From Oscillospiraceae bacterium (GTDB taxonomy: Bacteria; Bacillota; Clostridia; UBA1381; UMGS1253), in contig SVKA01000001.1 of NCBI GenBank assembly GCA_015068725.1, positions 1-64,000 on the forward strand: a stretch of 64,000 nucleotides of DNA, written 5' to 3'. Below, one piece after another: positions 37,428 through 46,767 of the stretch. The notes below the pieces were generated by a model. That model made no database searches. It saw nothing but the letters and a program-made list of their open reading frames with translations, and was not told the DNA's origin. Numbering within the stretch: the first letter of the stretch is position 1; the number at the start of each line of letters is the position of its first letter. The translations under genes were made by a program, and so were the position numbers.

Positions 37428-38159
37428 TTATTCTTCGGGTGGATTATCCCAGTTGTGATATACATTTTGTACATCGTCATTATCTTCAAGCATTTCCAAA
37501 AGCTTGCTCATATATTTTATGTCATCCTCGCTTGTAAGCTCAACGGTTGTCTGCGGAATCATATCGATATCGGCAGAGCTAAGCGTATAATTTGCTTCAA
37601 GGGCTTCGCGTACGCTGCTGAAGTTGTCGGGGTCGCAAGTTATTTCATAATAACCTTCCTCGGCGCTAAAGTCCTCTGCACCAGCATCAAGCGCAGCCAT
37701 CATAAGCTCGTCCTCATCCTGACCGTCTGCCTCGATGATTATAACGCCCTTTTTGTCAAACATAAAGCTTACACAGCCTGTCTGACCGAGATTGCCGTGA
37801 AACTTATCAAAATAGTGGCGCATATCGCCTGCAGTTCTGTTTCTGTTATCTGTAAGCGTTTCAACTATAACTGCAACACCGTTCGGGCCATAGCCTTCAT
37901 ATGTGATATCTTCATAGTTGTCGCCGCCCGTTTCACCTGCAGCCTTTTTGATTGTACGCATGATGTTATCGTTTGGCATGTTGTTTGCGCGCGCCTTTGA
38001 GATAATATCCTTCAATTTTGAATTGTTGTCGGGGTCAGGGCCGCCTGCCTTTACAACAACTGTAATCTCACGTGCAATTTTTGTAAAAATCTTTGCTCTT
38101 TGTGCATCGTTTGCACCTTTTTTTCTTTTAATCGTACTCCATTTGGAATGTCCTGACAT
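37428..38159 (-). CDS. YebC/PmpR family DNA-binding or translation-associated protein
   Basis: 243 residues starting [32 protein letters not shown], the hallmark of the family, with [24 protein letters not shown] and [17 protein letters not shown]. Family members are reported as transcription regulators or as factors that relieve ribosome stalling. Monocistronic with its own promoter and terminator. Confidence 0.95.
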   Translation of the reverse strand: MSGHSKWSTIKRKKGANDAQRAKIFTKIAREITVVVKAGGPDPDNNSKLKDIISKARANNMPNDNIMRTIKKAAGETGGDNYEDITYEGYGPNGVAVIVETLTDNRNRTAGDMRHYFDKFHGNLGQTGCVSFMFDKKGVIIIEADGQDEDELMMAALDAGAEDFSAEEGYYEITCDPDNFSSVREALEANYTLSSADIDMIPQTTVELTSEDDIKYMSKLLEMLEDNDDVQNVYHNWDNPPEE

Positions 38160-38196
38160 TGTTTTTTCACTCCTATTTTTTATTTCCTAATCATAT

Positions 38197-38225
38197 ATTT
38201 TACCACATAATAATACAAAATTCAA
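38197..38225 (-). promoter_or_regulatory. SigA-type promoter of yebC
   Basis: On the minus strand TTGAAT, a 17-bp spacer and TAAAAT. Confidence 0.65.
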
Positions 38226-38236
38226 GCCTGATTATA

Positions 38237-38416
38237 CTAATTTTGTTTTCTCACGATTGTATAATCATCGCCCATGCGATAATACGGGCACTCACTAAAT
38301 GTGCCGCTTATAAAACGCATCATCTCATCTTCGTCAAGGTTTTGAAGACATGTATAGCACTCATAGTCTTCGTCGTATGCATAATTTATGCAGTCATCAC
38401 AGTTTGCTTTTTCCAC
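38237..38416 (-). CDS. Small cysteine-containing protein, DUF6472-like
   Basis: 59 residues, beginning with GTG at 38416 that follows GGAGG at seven bases. The ORF track extends it to 118 residues, but the upstream part lies in non-coding-like DNA. The pattern CDDCINYAYDEDYECYTC, then NLDEDEM and CPYYR, resembles a short Clostridia family (DUF6472) with four or five conserved cysteines, possibly metal-binding. Function unknown. No obvious operon partner. Confidence 0.7.
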   Translation of the reverse strand: MEKANCDDCINYAYDEDYECYTCLQNLDEDEMMRFISGTFSECPYYRMGDDYTIVRKQN

Positions 38417-38485
38417 AAATAAGCCTCCAATCAAAAAAGTGTCATAACTAAGTATACCATTATGAGTTTTTTTGTCAAGAATGTG

Positions 38486-38514
38486 TTGTATCCTTTTTAC
38501 TTTTGTGGTAAAAT
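38486..38514 (+). promoter_or_regulatory. SigA-type promoter of the polysaccharide deacetylase
   Basis: TTGTAT, a 17-bp spacer and TAAAAT. AAAGGTGGTG follows directly before the start codon. Confidence 0.55.
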
Positions 38515-38537
38515 GAAAAGCAAAGGTGGTGGGTAAT

Positions 38538-39704
38538 ATGAAGAAGATTATGTGCATCTTTGTTATGTTTGCAGTTATATTTTCGCTTTGCACAGCAGAA
38601 CATATAAATGCAGACGAAAACGAAAGTCCTCTTACACGGCTTGAATCAGTTCACCTTCTTTCACAGCTTTTGACACACACGGGAGAGGGAGAGGTGTTTG
38701 CTGATACAGATGACAAAACAGCGGCATATTTACATAAAGCAGGTATTATACAAGGTGTTGGTGATAATAAATTTGAGCCGGATAAGCCGATGCTTGTGCA
38801 GGACTTTCTTGTAACACTTAAAAGAGTACTTGAAAGAGAGTGCCCGGATTTATTTTATAACAACCAGAAGGTGCGTTGGTATTACGACCAAAATGATATC
38901 TCTGAGTATGCACAAAGCCATATAAGATTTTTGTCGACAGTGGACATATATGATGAGGATGGCTTTTTAGAGCCTTTGAGCAAGGTTACAAATAGCTCGG
39001 CACACAAGTTTTTAGCTCAGGCGGGGGAGGCAATAAAAACGGCGCCCAAAAGCGTAAACGGACAAGCGTTTAAAGAAAAACCGACCATTTTGATGTATCA
39101 CGTTATAGATTATCCGCAAAATGATAATGCGTATCTGTTTGTTACGCCCGAGGATTTTGAAAAGCAGATTAAGTATATGTATGATAATGGATATACGTTT
39201 TTGTTTCCGGAAGAGCTGTCGCTCTCGGATAGTGTGTCAAATCCGGTTGTAATCACGTTTGATGACGGATATGAGCAAACTTATACAAATGCTTACAGAA
39301 TACTCAAAAAATATAATGCAAAGGCAACGCTCTATATTTATTCGGATATTATCGGTGAAGAAGGCTATTGCAATTCGACTCAGATTCGCCAGATGAGCGA
39401 CAGCTCGGTTTTTCGTATTTATTCTCATGCGAAAACACATACAGATTTAACGCAAAAGACGCCCAAGCAGATTGAAGCAGAGTTTTCCGAATCAAATGAT
39501 AAAATATACAATATTACAAAGCGCGAGGTAACATCAATTGCGTATCCGTTTGGCTTTTTTAATGAGGACGTGCTTTTTCAGGCAAAAAGGTATTATAAAA
39601 ACGGGTTTGCGGTTAATAAGGGTAGAAATACAATGCACAGTATAACTCGCAAAACAGTCGATGGCACACAAGGGTTTGAAGATTTTTTAAAGTTAATACG
39701 ATAA
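38538..39704 (+). CDS. Secreted polysaccharide deacetylase with N-terminal SLH-like region
   Basis: 388 residues with a signal peptide (KKIMCIFVMFAVIFSLCTAEHINA). Residues 30-110 resemble S-layer-homology repeats (AAYLHKAGIIQGVGDNKFEPDKPM). Residues 175-388 are a NodB domain: ILMYHVIDY, TFDDGYEQTYTNAYRILKKY with the catalytic and metal aspartates, SHAKTH (metal histidines) and IAYPFGFFNE. It should remove acetyl groups from a wall or capsule polysaccharide at the cell surface. The ATG at 38538 fits the SD better than the GTG at 38526. Confidence 0.88.
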   Translation: MKKIMCIFVMFAVIFSLCTAEHINADENESPLTRLESVHLLSQLLTHTGEGEVFADTDDKTAAYLHKAGIIQGVGDNKFEPDKPMLVQDFLVTLKRVLERECPDLFYNNQKVRWYYDQNDISEYAQSHIRFLSTVDIYDEDGFLEPLSKVTNSSAHKFLAQAGEAIKTAPKSVNGQAFKEKPTILMYHVIDYPQNDNAYLFVTPEDFEKQIKYMYDNGYTFLFPEELSLSDSVSNPVVITFDDGYEQTYTNAYRILKKYNAKATLYIYSDIIGEEGYCNSTQIRQMSDSSVFRIYSHAKTHTDLTQKTPKQIEAEFSESNDKIYNITKREVTSIAYPFGFFNEDVLFQAKRYYKNGFAVNKGRNTMHSITRKTVDGTQGFEDFLKLIR

Positions 39705-39716
39705 GAAGATAAATAA

Positions 39717-39746
39717 AATCGCACGAATTTAATTCGTGCGATTTTT
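39717..39746. terminator. Bidirectional terminator between the deacetylase and typA
   Basis: AAATCGCACGAAT pairs with ATTCGTGCGATTT, then T residues follow. Confidence 0.85.
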
Positions 39747-39749
39747 ATA

Positions 39750-41573
39750 TTATTTTAGTTTGCTTTGTGCTTTAAGTCTTAGACTGTTATTCAGTATGCG
39801 TTTTCTTATTCTGAAGTTTTTGGGAGTTACCTCCAAGAGCTCGTCCTCACCAAGAATTTCAATCGCTTCTTCAAGGCTTAATTTCTTTGGCGGAATAAGT
39901 CTTAGCGCATCATCGCTTCCTGCTGCGCGTGTGTTTGTCAGTTGCTTTTTCTTGCATACATTTACACTTATATCGCCTATTTTTGGCGAAAGACCGACAA
40001 CCATACCCTCATATACAGGGGTGCCTGGCTCAATAAACATAATTCCGCGCGCCTGTGCGTTAAAGAGGCCATATCCTACCGCTTCGCCTGTTTCAAATGC
40101 GACAAGAGAGCCTGTAAAACGGCGTGTAATATCGCCTTTGTATGGCTGATAGCCATTAAACACTGTATTTAATATACCTTCGCCTTTTGTATCGGTAAGA
40201 AATTCGCTTCTGTATCCAAAAAGGCCGCGGGCAGGAATACTATATTCAATTCTCATACGCGTACTGCCCTGAGGCGCCATCTGAATAAGCTCGGCTTTTC
40301 TTTGGCCCATTTTTTCCATTACGGCTCCGACGCTTTCTTCCGGAACATCAATTAAAAGCTTTTCCATTGGCTCGTGCAAAGCTCCGTCAATTTCTTTAAA
40401 CAATACTCTCGGCGTGCTTACTGCAAATTCATAGCCTTCACGGCGCATCGTTTCGATGAGTATTGACAAGTGCATTTCGCCTCTGCCTGAAACTATAAAG
40501 TTGTCTGTTGTTTCGCCGTCGCGTACACGCAGCGAAACGTCTTTTAAAAGCTCGCGATAAAGCCTGTCGCGTAGTTGTCTTGAGGTTACAAATTTGCCTT
40601 CTTTGCCGGCAAACGGGCTGTCATTTACAGAAAAGGTCATCTCAACTGTCGGTTCGCCGATTTTTACAAATTCAATAGGCTCGGGATTTGTAGTTGCAGT
40701 AAGAGTATTACCGATTGTGATATTTTCAAGACCTGATACGCACACAATGTCGCCTACGCTTGCTTTTTCCACGGCTACACGTCCCGTTCCGTCTATCTGA
40801 TAAATCGCGCCGACCTTGCCTTTGCCACTTACGCTCTTATCATGAAAATCGCATACCGCCACTTCCTGATTAAGAGAGAGACTACCACGCTCAATTCTGC
40901 CTATTGCCATTCTGCCGACGTATTCGCTATAATCGATTGAAGAGATAAGCATCTGAAAATCATCTTCGCTCTCACCTTCTGGTGCGGGCAGATAATCAAC
41001 TATCATATCAAACAAAACGCTAAGGTCTTTTCCGGGCGTAAATGGTGCAGCCGAGGCTGTTCCGTCGCGTCCCGAGCAGAAAAGCACAGGACTGTCGAGC
41101 TGTTCATCACTTGCGTCAAGGTCGAGAAGTAGCTCAAGCACCTCTTCGCCAACCTCATCAAGTCTTGCGTCGGGACGGTCAATTTTATTTATTACAACAA
41201 TGATTTTGTGTCCAAGCTCAAGCGCCTTTGATAAAACAAATCTTGTCTGTGGCATAGGACCTTCGGCTGCATCGACCAAAAGGATAACGCCGTTTACCAT
41301 TTTGAGTACGCGCTCAACCTCGCCACCGAAATCGGCGTGCCCCGGTGTATCGACGATATTGATTTTGACGCCTTTATAATAAGCCGCCGCATTTTTTGCA
41401 AGTATCGTTATTCCACGCTCGCGTTCAAGTGCGTTATTGTCCATAACACGTTCTTCTACAACCTGATTTTCTCTGTATACACCGCCCTGCTTTAAAAGCT
41501 CGTCAACGAGCGTTGTCTTACCGTGGTCAACGTGGGCGATTATGGCAATGTTTCTCAAATCTTCTCTAATCAA
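39750..41573 (-). CDS. typA: Ribosome-binding GTPase TypA/BipA
   Basis: 607 residues. Translational GTPase with G1 AHVDHGKTTLVDELL, G3 DTPGHADFGGEVERVL, G4 NKIDRPDAR and EF-G-like C-terminal domains (GRGEMHLSILIETMRREGYEF). Involved in ribosome assembly under stress. The start is a TTG at 41573 after GGGAG. Single-gene unit. Confidence 0.97.
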   Translation of the reverse strand: MIREDLRNIAIIAHVDHGKTTLVDELLKQGGVYRENQVVEERVMDNNALERERGITILAKNAAAYYKGVKINIVDTPGHADFGGEVERVLKMVNGVILLVDAAEGPMPQTRFVLSKALELGHKIIVVINKIDRPDARLDEVGEEVLELLLDLDASDEQLDSPVLFCSGRDGTASAAPFTPGKDLSVLFDMIVDYLPAPEGESEDDFQMLISSIDYSEYVGRMAIGRIERGSLSLNQEVAVCDFHDKSVSGKGKVGAIYQIDGTGRVAVEKASVGDIVCVSGLENITIGNTLTATTNPEPIEFVKIGEPTVEMTFSVNDSPFAGKEGKFVTSRQLRDRLYRELLKDVSLRVRDGETTDNFIVSGRGEMHLSILIETMRREGYEFAVSTPRVLFKEIDGALHEPMEKLLIDVPEESVGAVMEKMGQRKAELIQMAPQGSTRMRIEYSIPARGLFGYRSEFLTDTKGEGILNTVFNGYQPYKGDITRRFTGSLVAFETGEAVGYGLFNAQARGIMFIEPGTPVYEGMVVGLSPKIGDISVNVCKKKQLTNTRAAGSDDALRLIPPKKLSLEEAIEILGEDELLEVTPKNFRIRKRILNNSLRLKAQSKLK

Positions 41574-41633
41574 AATATTCTACTCCCTGCTTTTGTATAA
41601 TTTAATTTATATTATAACCCTTTTATACTCTGC

Positions 41634-41684
41634 AATTAAAAAATGTATTTTTCAGCAAGCTTCTTAGCCGGAAAAACACATTTT
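41634..41684 (-). terminator. Terminator of the spoVB-yab-divIC operon
   Basis: On the minus strand AAAATGTGTTTTTC and GAAAAATACATTTT pair (one G-U), followed by TTTTTTAATT. Confidence 0.75.
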
Positions 41685-41727
41685 CAATATGCACTATAAT
41701 ATTTTATATGGTAATATGTATACCGGT

Positions 41728-42171
41728 TTATCTTTTATAGCCGCCGCTGAGCTTTGAATCAGAGCTACGCTTTAAAGCCTGCATTCTTTCATCACTGTCA
41801 GATTTGAATTTGTTCATCTTATCCTCAAAAGACATATCTGTGCTTTGTGTTTTAAGGCTCTGCCAATCAATATCGGCGGGACGAATCGGTCCTTTTGGCT
41901 GCTCCTTTGAAAAAGCTTTCTTCGTTTTCTTTTCTTCAGGTATTGCTTTTTTTATCGAAAGGCTGACCTTTCCGTTTTCGTCTATGCTTATAACCTTTAC
42001 CTTAACGTCTTGTCCTTCTTTTAAATGGTCTGCTACGTTTTGCACATAAGATGATGCTACCTCAGATATATGTACAAGTCCCGTATTACCCTCGGGAAGT
42101 GATATAAATGCGCCAAAAGGCACAACACTTGCCACTTTTCCTTCATAAATTTTGCCGACTTCAACTGCCAT
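41728..42171 (-). CDS. S1 RNA-binding domain protein (YabR/CvfD-like)
   Basis: 147 residues. The first 75 form an S1 domain (VEVGKIYEGKVASVVPFGAFISLPEGNTGLVHISEVASSYV). The remainder is basic and disordered. Matches YabR of Bacillus in both sequence and position after divIC. The ATG at 42171 with GGGAGG is preferred to the TTG at 42180. Likely ribosome-associated. Confidence 0.88.
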   Translation of the reverse strand: MAVEVGKIYEGKVASVVPFGAFISLPEGNTGLVHISEVASSYVQNVADHLKEGQDVKVKVISIDENGKVSLSIKKAIPEEKKTKKAFSKEQPKGPIRPADIDWQSLKTQSTDMSFEDKMNKFKSDSDERMQALKRSSDSKLSGGYKR

Positions 42172-42233
42172 AGAAAACAATTTCCTCCCTTAAAACCTTT
42201 GCATATGTATAAAAATTATTTATAATTTAAAAA

Positions 42234-42554
42234 TTAGTTTTGTCCCGATATATCTATAAATACTTTTTCGTTTTCTTCTACCAGTCCAAGTCTTTCGCGT
42301 GCAAGCTGTTTTTGATAATCGTCTGTTTCATAAAGTGCTTTAAGCTCTTTATAATATGTTTTACTTTTTTCTTCGTTTTCGATTTGAGCTTCAAGCTCAC
42401 TTATTTTTTTATCATAATCTGCCAAAAGGGGCTGCTGTATTAAAAACCGTATTCCTGCAAAAAGAAAAAAGGCTATCAAAATAAGGCGCAAAAAAAGCTT
42501 AACATTTTTTTTGCGTTTATTTTCACGTGCCTTTATAAATTCTTCTCTTGTCAT
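42234..42554 (-). CDS. divIC: Septum formation initiator DivIC/FtsL-like
   Basis: 106 residues: a short basic cytoplasmic start, one membrane helix (LFLRLILIAFFLFAGIRFLI), then a coiled coil (YDKKISELEAQIENEEK) and the C-terminal LARERLGLVEENEKVFI typical of DivIC. A divisome component acting with FtsL and DivIB. Position between yabQ and yabR as in Bacillus. Confidence 0.92.
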   Translation of the reverse strand: MTREEFIKARENKRKKNVKLFLRLILIAFFLFAGIRFLIQQPLLADYDKKISELEAQIENEEKSKTYYKELKALYETDDYQKQLARERLGLVEENEKVFIDISGQN

Positions 42555-42577
42555 ACGCTTTTTGCCTCCTGTAAGGT

Positions 42578-43075
42578 TTACGACTTTTTCATAACGAGCC
42601 TGAGCTTTTTAAAGCTATGTTTAACCCAGGCATATAAAAGCGAAAACCTGTGAGCAGTATGCTGAAATCTTTTAAAAACCCAATATAATGGTCTTTTTAT
42701 CATTTTATACAAAAAAACAAGCGGTGTCAAGATGATTTTCAAAATAGTTAAAAATATTTTTAGTGCAAAGCGCATAAGAGCGCCGAGCACCGTCATAAAC
42801 AAGTGTGAAATTGTCAAAAAGTATATAATTGAGCCGAGAAGTACTCCGATTGCTTCGTGCCATCGTATTTCGCCGCCGCTTATACTAAACAGGGCAAAAA
42901 ACATTCCAAAACTGATAATCAGCCAGAATAATATATCGGAAAGAGATGTGGTAAGATTTGAGCATAAAAAGGTTTTTCGTATTACACGAAATATATCAAA
43001 AACCATCCCTGAGCATACGCCGCAGATGCTCATGGCAAGAAATACATAAAGCTGCCCCGATACTGAAACCTCCAT
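42578..43075 (-). CDS. yabQ: Sporulation protein YabQ
   Basis: 165 residues with several membrane segments (GQLYVFLAMSICGVCSGMVFDIFRVIRK and DILFWLIISFGMFFALF). YabQ is needed for spore cortex formation in Bacillus and sits between yabP and divIC, as here. Basic C-terminus. Confidence 0.88.
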   Translation of the reverse strand: MEVSVSGQLYVFLAMSICGVCSGMVFDIFRVIRKTFLCSNLTTSLSDILFWLIISFGMFFALFSISGGEIRWHEAIGVLLGSIIYFLTISHLFMTVLGALMRFALKIFLTILKIILTPLVFLYKMIKRPLYWVFKRFQHTAHRFSLLYAWVKHSFKKLRLVMKKS

Positions 43076-43090
43076 ATATTTTTACACATC

Positions 43091-43393
43091 CTAACCGAAC
43101 AGTTTTGACAAAAGTGAGCTTTTTTTTCCAAAGCCTGCCTCGTCGTGATAAACTACCTCGTCAACATCGCCTTCAATAATAAGCTCGCCCGTTTCGACAT
43201 TGAACTTGTTTATATGAAGTCCTTCGCCCTTAATAGAGAGCGTTCCAAGTGTTGTTTGAAGTATCATATCACATTCGTCAAAGCTGTCTACATCTTCTAC
43301 GCCCGACACGCTTATTCTGCGCCTTGATTCGATTATAATATTCTGCACATCGTCGCGTTGATTTTTTTGCATACTCTGTTCTATAATAGCCAT
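43091..43393 (-). CDS. yabP: Sporulation protein YabP
   Basis: 100 residues of the YabP/YqfC family: ESRRRISVSGVEDVDSFDECDMILQTTLGTLSIKGEGLHINKFNVETGELIIEGDVDEV. Mother-cell sporulation gene in Bacillus. GGAGG before the ATG. A sigma-E-like promoter lies upstream. Confidence 0.93.
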   Translation of the reverse strand: MAIIEQSMQKNQRDDVQNIIIESRRRISVSGVEDVDSFDECDMILQTTLGTLSIKGEGLHINKFNVETGELIIEGDVDEVVYHDEAGFGKKSSLLSKLFG

Positions 43394-43427
43394 AAAAAAA
43401 GCCTCCTAAAATATAGTCTTTGACTAT

Positions 43428-43456
43428 ACATTATGAAGCTTTTAGCTTAAATATGC
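43428..43456 (-). promoter_or_regulatory. Sigma-E-like sporulation promoter for yabP-yabQ
   Basis: On the minus strand GCATATT, a 14-bp spacer and CATAATGT, compared with the sigma-E consensus KMATATT - 14 - CATACAnT: perfect -35, two mismatches at -10. It is placed exactly in front of yabP, which is under sigma-E in Bacillus. Confidence 0.45.
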
Positions 43457-43698
43457 TAATTAATTATTTTATAAAGTCCGTCGGCGTCGCCCTTTAGCAC
43501 GTGCTCGGCTATGTTTACAACCTGTGCGCGAAGTAGCTTTTCGCCAAAGCGTATTTCGATTATATCGTCAATTTTCACATCGTATGATGCTTTTGCAATT
43601 TTGCCGTTAACGCTTATTCTGCCCGTATCGCACGCTTCGTTTGCAACGCTTCTGCGTTTTATAAGGCGCGATACCTTCAAATATTTGTCAAGCCTCAT
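43456..43698 (-). CDS. rqcP: S4-domain RNA-binding protein RqcP (YabO)
   Basis: 80 residues, essentially one S4 domain (MRLDKYLKVSRLIKRRSVANEACDTGRISVNGKIAKASYDVKIDDIIEI). RqcP helps RqcH add alanine tails to stalled nascent chains. The ATG at 43698 has AAAGGA eight bases upstream; the ORF-track start at 43707 overlaps that site. Confidence 0.92.
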   Translation of the reverse strand: MRLDKYLKVSRLIKRRSVANEACDTGRISVNGKIAKASYDVKIDDIIEIRFGEKLLRAQVVNIAEHVLKGDADGLYKIIN

Positions 43699-43732
43699 AT
43701 ATTTCATCCTTTGCTTTGATAGTCTGATACAT

Positions 43733-43767
43733 AAAAAAACAACCCCGACGGCATAAGAGTCGGGGCT
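43733..43767 (-). terminator. Terminator after the HU gene
   Basis: On the minus strand AGCCCCGAC and GTCGGGGTT pair and a T run follows. It would separate hup from rqcP. Confidence 0.8.
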
Positions 43768-43780
43768 GAATTTTTTGCAA

Positions 43781-44053
43781 TTAGTTTATAGCGTCCTTTA
43801 AAGCTTTACCAACTTTAAATGCAGGAACCTTTGATGCAGGGATGATAATCTCTTTGTTTGTCTGAGGATTTCTACCCTTTCTCTCAGCTCTTTCTCTTAC
43901 TTCGAATGTACCGAAGCCAACCAATTGTACTTTCTCGCCCTTTTTGAGTGCGCTCTCGATGTTTGCAATAAATGCGTTTATTGCTTTTTCAGCATCTTTC
44001 TTTGAAATATCAGCGCTACCTGCAACGTTTGCGATTAATTCAGCTTTGTTCAT
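43781..44053 (-). CDS. hup: HU family DNA-binding protein
   Basis: 90 residues. [28 protein letters not shown] and [38 protein letters not shown] are classical HU. Histone-like, dimeric. Inserted between mazG and rqcP with its own strong terminator. Confidence 0.97.
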   Translation of the reverse strand: MNKAELIANVAGSADISKKDAEKAINAFIANIESALKKGEKVQLVGFGTFEVRERAERKGRNPQTNKEIIIPASKVPAFKVGKALKDAIN

Positions 44054-44122
44054 TTTACATTACCTCCTAAAAATAGTATCTTCTTGTACTTTCTGCATTT
44101 TATTTTTAATTCCTTTTATTTT

Positions 44123-44929
44123 TTAAAAAAATTTTTTATTTTTTTCGATTTTTGCTTGCTGCCAAAGGATTTCAAGCTCTTCAAGGGACAAATTCGACAA
44201 ATTTTGAGAGTTTTGTTGTGCAAGTTGCTCTAAAATGTCGAAACGGTCTATAAACTTATCTGTGGCGCGCCTTAACGCTTCTTCGCTGTTTATTTTCAAA
44301 AAACGGGCTGCGTTCACTACTGAAAACAGTAAATCTCCGAGTTCTTCTGCGGCGTTTTGGGTATCATTTTTTTCTATCGCAAGATAAAGCTCGTCGGTTT
44401 CTTCTCGTATTTTGTCAAGAACGCCTTTTATATCGTCCCAGTCAAATCCGACATCAGCTGCCTTTTTTTGCACCTTCTGTGCACGCATAAGAGCGGGTAG
44501 TGCTACGATATCACGCATAGCCTCCGTCTGTGATTTTAACCCTTTTTCCTTCTTTTTATTCTTTTCCCATGTTCCAAGAGCCTCGCTTGCATCCGATGCC
44601 TTGTCAGCTCCAAATACATGGGTGTGTCTGTCAATCATTTTCTGGCTTATTTCATATACAACATCGTCAAAATCAAAGGCACCACGCTCACTTGCAAGCT
44701 CGGCATGAAAGACCACCTGAAATAATAAATCTCCAAGCTCGTTTGCAAACATAGCATCATTGCCTTTTTCAAGAGCGTCTATCGCCTCGTATGATTCTTC
44801 TATCATACAGTTTTTTATAGAATCATGCGTTTGTACCTTATCCCACGGACAACCATTCTCGCCGCGAAGCATTTTTACAATTTCTCTTAGCTCGTCAATT
44901 GTATATTTTTTCTTTTGATTATTTTGCAT
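44123..44929 (-). CDS. mazG: Nucleoside triphosphate pyrophosphohydrolase MazG
   Basis: 268 residues with two MazG repeats: ENGCPWDKVQTHDSIKNCMIEESYEAIDAL with EELGDLLFQVVFHAEL-type motif (NELGDLLFQVVFHAEL) and the second AAEELGDLLFSVVNAARFL. Hydrolyses NTPs to NMP and PPi. Next to spoVB as in Bacillus (yabM-yabN). Confidence 0.95.
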   Translation of the reverse strand: MQNNQKKKYTIDELREIVKMLRGENGCPWDKVQTHDSIKNCMIEESYEAIDALEKGNDAMFANELGDLLFQVVFHAELASERGAFDFDDVVYEISQKMIDRHTHVFGADKASDASEALGTWEKNKKKEKGLKSQTEAMRDIVALPALMRAQKVQKKAADVGFDWDDIKGVLDKIREETDELYLAIEKNDTQNAAEELGDLLFSVVNAARFLKINSEEALRRATDKFIDRFDILEQLAQQNSQNLSNLSLEELEILWQQAKIEKNKKFF

Positions 44930-44947
44930 CGTAGTTTTCTCCTTTGA

Positions 44948-46570
44948 TTATTTCATAATGTGCAATCTAACAAGTAACGCATAAATTTTATCGCCCTTTG
45001 GCAAAAGTATAATATCTTCTTTTTTAACACAACGGACAAAAAATATCATCACACCGTAAACGACACACGCAAATGCTATTGCGCATAATAGCGAGATAAC
45101 ATACTGCGAAGTGATGCGGAAAATAAAGTCATAACAAATCACAGTTGCCGCGCCCATTACAATTACACTAAGAAGCGGCTTTACAACAAAGTCAGAAAGC
45201 TCGTATGTAATACCCGTTATTTTCTTTATAGATATCATATTAAGCGTCATAACAGTTAAATAGCATAAAAACGTACCTATTGGTGCGCCGTTTATATTTA
45301 TTTCGGGATTGCTTACCAAAATAAGATTTGTTATAACCTTAACGGCACCGCCAATTGCCATATTTACAACGGGACGCCACACATGACCGTACGCCTGCAA
45401 AATAGCGTTGCTTGTCTGTACCAAAGTTACACATGCAACTGCAAGGCCCATTACATTTAAAAGGAACGAATGTGAAGCGTCGTGGTACAAAAGCTGCAAA
45501 ATCGGTGATGCCATTACGCTAAGGCCAACTGCGCACGGAAATGCAAACAAAATCGTTATGCGAAGCGCCGATTTTGCCGTTTCAGTAGCGTGCTTTCGCG
45601 CACCCCGACTAATTGCTGCCGATATGGTCGGCACAACACTTACAGAAATTGCCGCGATTACGGTTGGGGGCACGTTAAACATTGTAACCGCGCGCGTTAA
45701 ATATCCATAAAGGCTCAGTCTTTGCGTTTCGCCATAGCCAAGGTGAGCAAGCTGGTTCATAATCATGGTTGTATCTATAAGTGAGGTCAGCGTAAACACG
45801 GATACACCGAGAGTAATCGGTATTGCGGTTGCAATAAGACTTTTTAAAATTTGTCTGCCGCTTTTTGCATCTGTGGCATTTGTATATGAAGCTTTGTCTT
45901 TTTTTAGACGCTTAGAGATTACCTTGTTTCCTGTCCAGAGCACGATAAAAGCAAAAAGCGTTCCAAACGTTACGCCGCCGATTGCACCTGCGGCTGCGTA
46001 TTCGATGCCCATAGGAAGAAAATACAGTGCCAGAAACAATCCCATACAAAGCTTGCCGAGTGATTCGACAACCTCGCTCACAGCGGTGGGAATCATATTG
46101 TTCATACCCTGTGAATAGCCGCGGTATGCCGACATCATCGCCGTAAATAAAAGACTTGGTGCAAGTGTCATCATAGCAAGCGATGCCGATGGAGCGCTAA
46201 GAAGCTTTGAAAAAGGCTTTGCCCCAAAAAACAGTATCGAAAATCCGCATATACCAAAAACAAGCATAAGAGCCTTTGCTATCGAGAAAACTCTCTCAGC
46301 TTCGCGCGCATTGCCTCGCGCATAAGACTCAGACACCATTTTTGATATTGCAACGGGAAGCCCTGCGGTTGAGAGCATAAACAACCAGTTATATATTGTA
46401 TAGGCTGAATTGTATATCCCCATTCCTTCCGTTTTTAAAATATACGCGTCGAGCGGAATTTTAAAAATTGCACCAATAATTTTTATTATGATATGTGATG
46501 CGGCGATAATAGCCGCGCCGCACAGAAAATTCTGTTTTTTTACAGCTGTTTTTGTGATTTTATTTTCCAA
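44948..46570 (-). CDS. spoVB: Polysaccharide/lipid II flippase-like protein, SpoVB family
   Basis: 540 residues, about 14 membrane helices, MATE/MVF superfamily. GAIFKIPLDAYILKTEGMGIYNSAYTIYNWLFMLSTAGLPVAISKMVSE is typical of SpoVB. In Bacillus SpoVB moves spore cortex precursors. A vegetative MurJ-type role is the alternative. The start is a TTG following CGGGAGG. First gene of the operon leading to yabR. Confidence 0.88.
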   Translation of the reverse strand: MENKITKTAVKKQNFLCGAAIIAASHIIIKIIGAIFKIPLDAYILKTEGMGIYNSAYTIYNWLFMLSTAGLPVAISKMVSESYARGNAREAERVFSIAKALMLVFGICGFSILFFGAKPFSKLLSAPSASLAMMTLAPSLLFTAMMSAYRGYSQGMNNMIPTAVSEVVESLGKLCMGLFLALYFLPMGIEYAAAGAIGGVTFGTLFAFIVLWTGNKVISKRLKKDKASYTNATDAKSGRQILKSLIATAIPITLGVSVFTLTSLIDTTMIMNQLAHLGYGETQRLSLYGYLTRAVTMFNVPPTVIAAISVSVVPTISAAISRGARKHATETAKSALRITILFAFPCAVGLSVMASPILQLLYHDASHSFLLNVMGLAVACVTLVQTSNAILQAYGHVWRPVVNMAIGGAVKVITNLILVSNPEININGAPIGTFLCYLTVMTLNMISIKKITGITYELSDFVVKPLLSVIVMGAATVICYDFIFRITSQYVISLLCAIAFACVVYGVMIFFVRCVKKEDIILLPKGDKIYALLVRLHIMK

Positions 46571-46767
46571 GAAAAAATACCTCCCGAAAACTTATTGTAA
46601 TTATTATACCAATTAAGAGCATCAAATAAAAGACTTTTTTTAAAATTATATTTATTTAATTCATTTTTTATAAAAAAAATCACATACTAAATGCGTAAAA
46701 AACATTACAAAAAATTTTGTATATGTTTTGAGTATATGTAAAATTTTATGTAAAAGGAGCCGTTAAA

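Noticed and set aside
39736-40149. Plus-strand ORF of 137 residues
   Set aside because: Lies inside the typA gene on the opposite strand and is serine-rich as expected for an antisense shadow.
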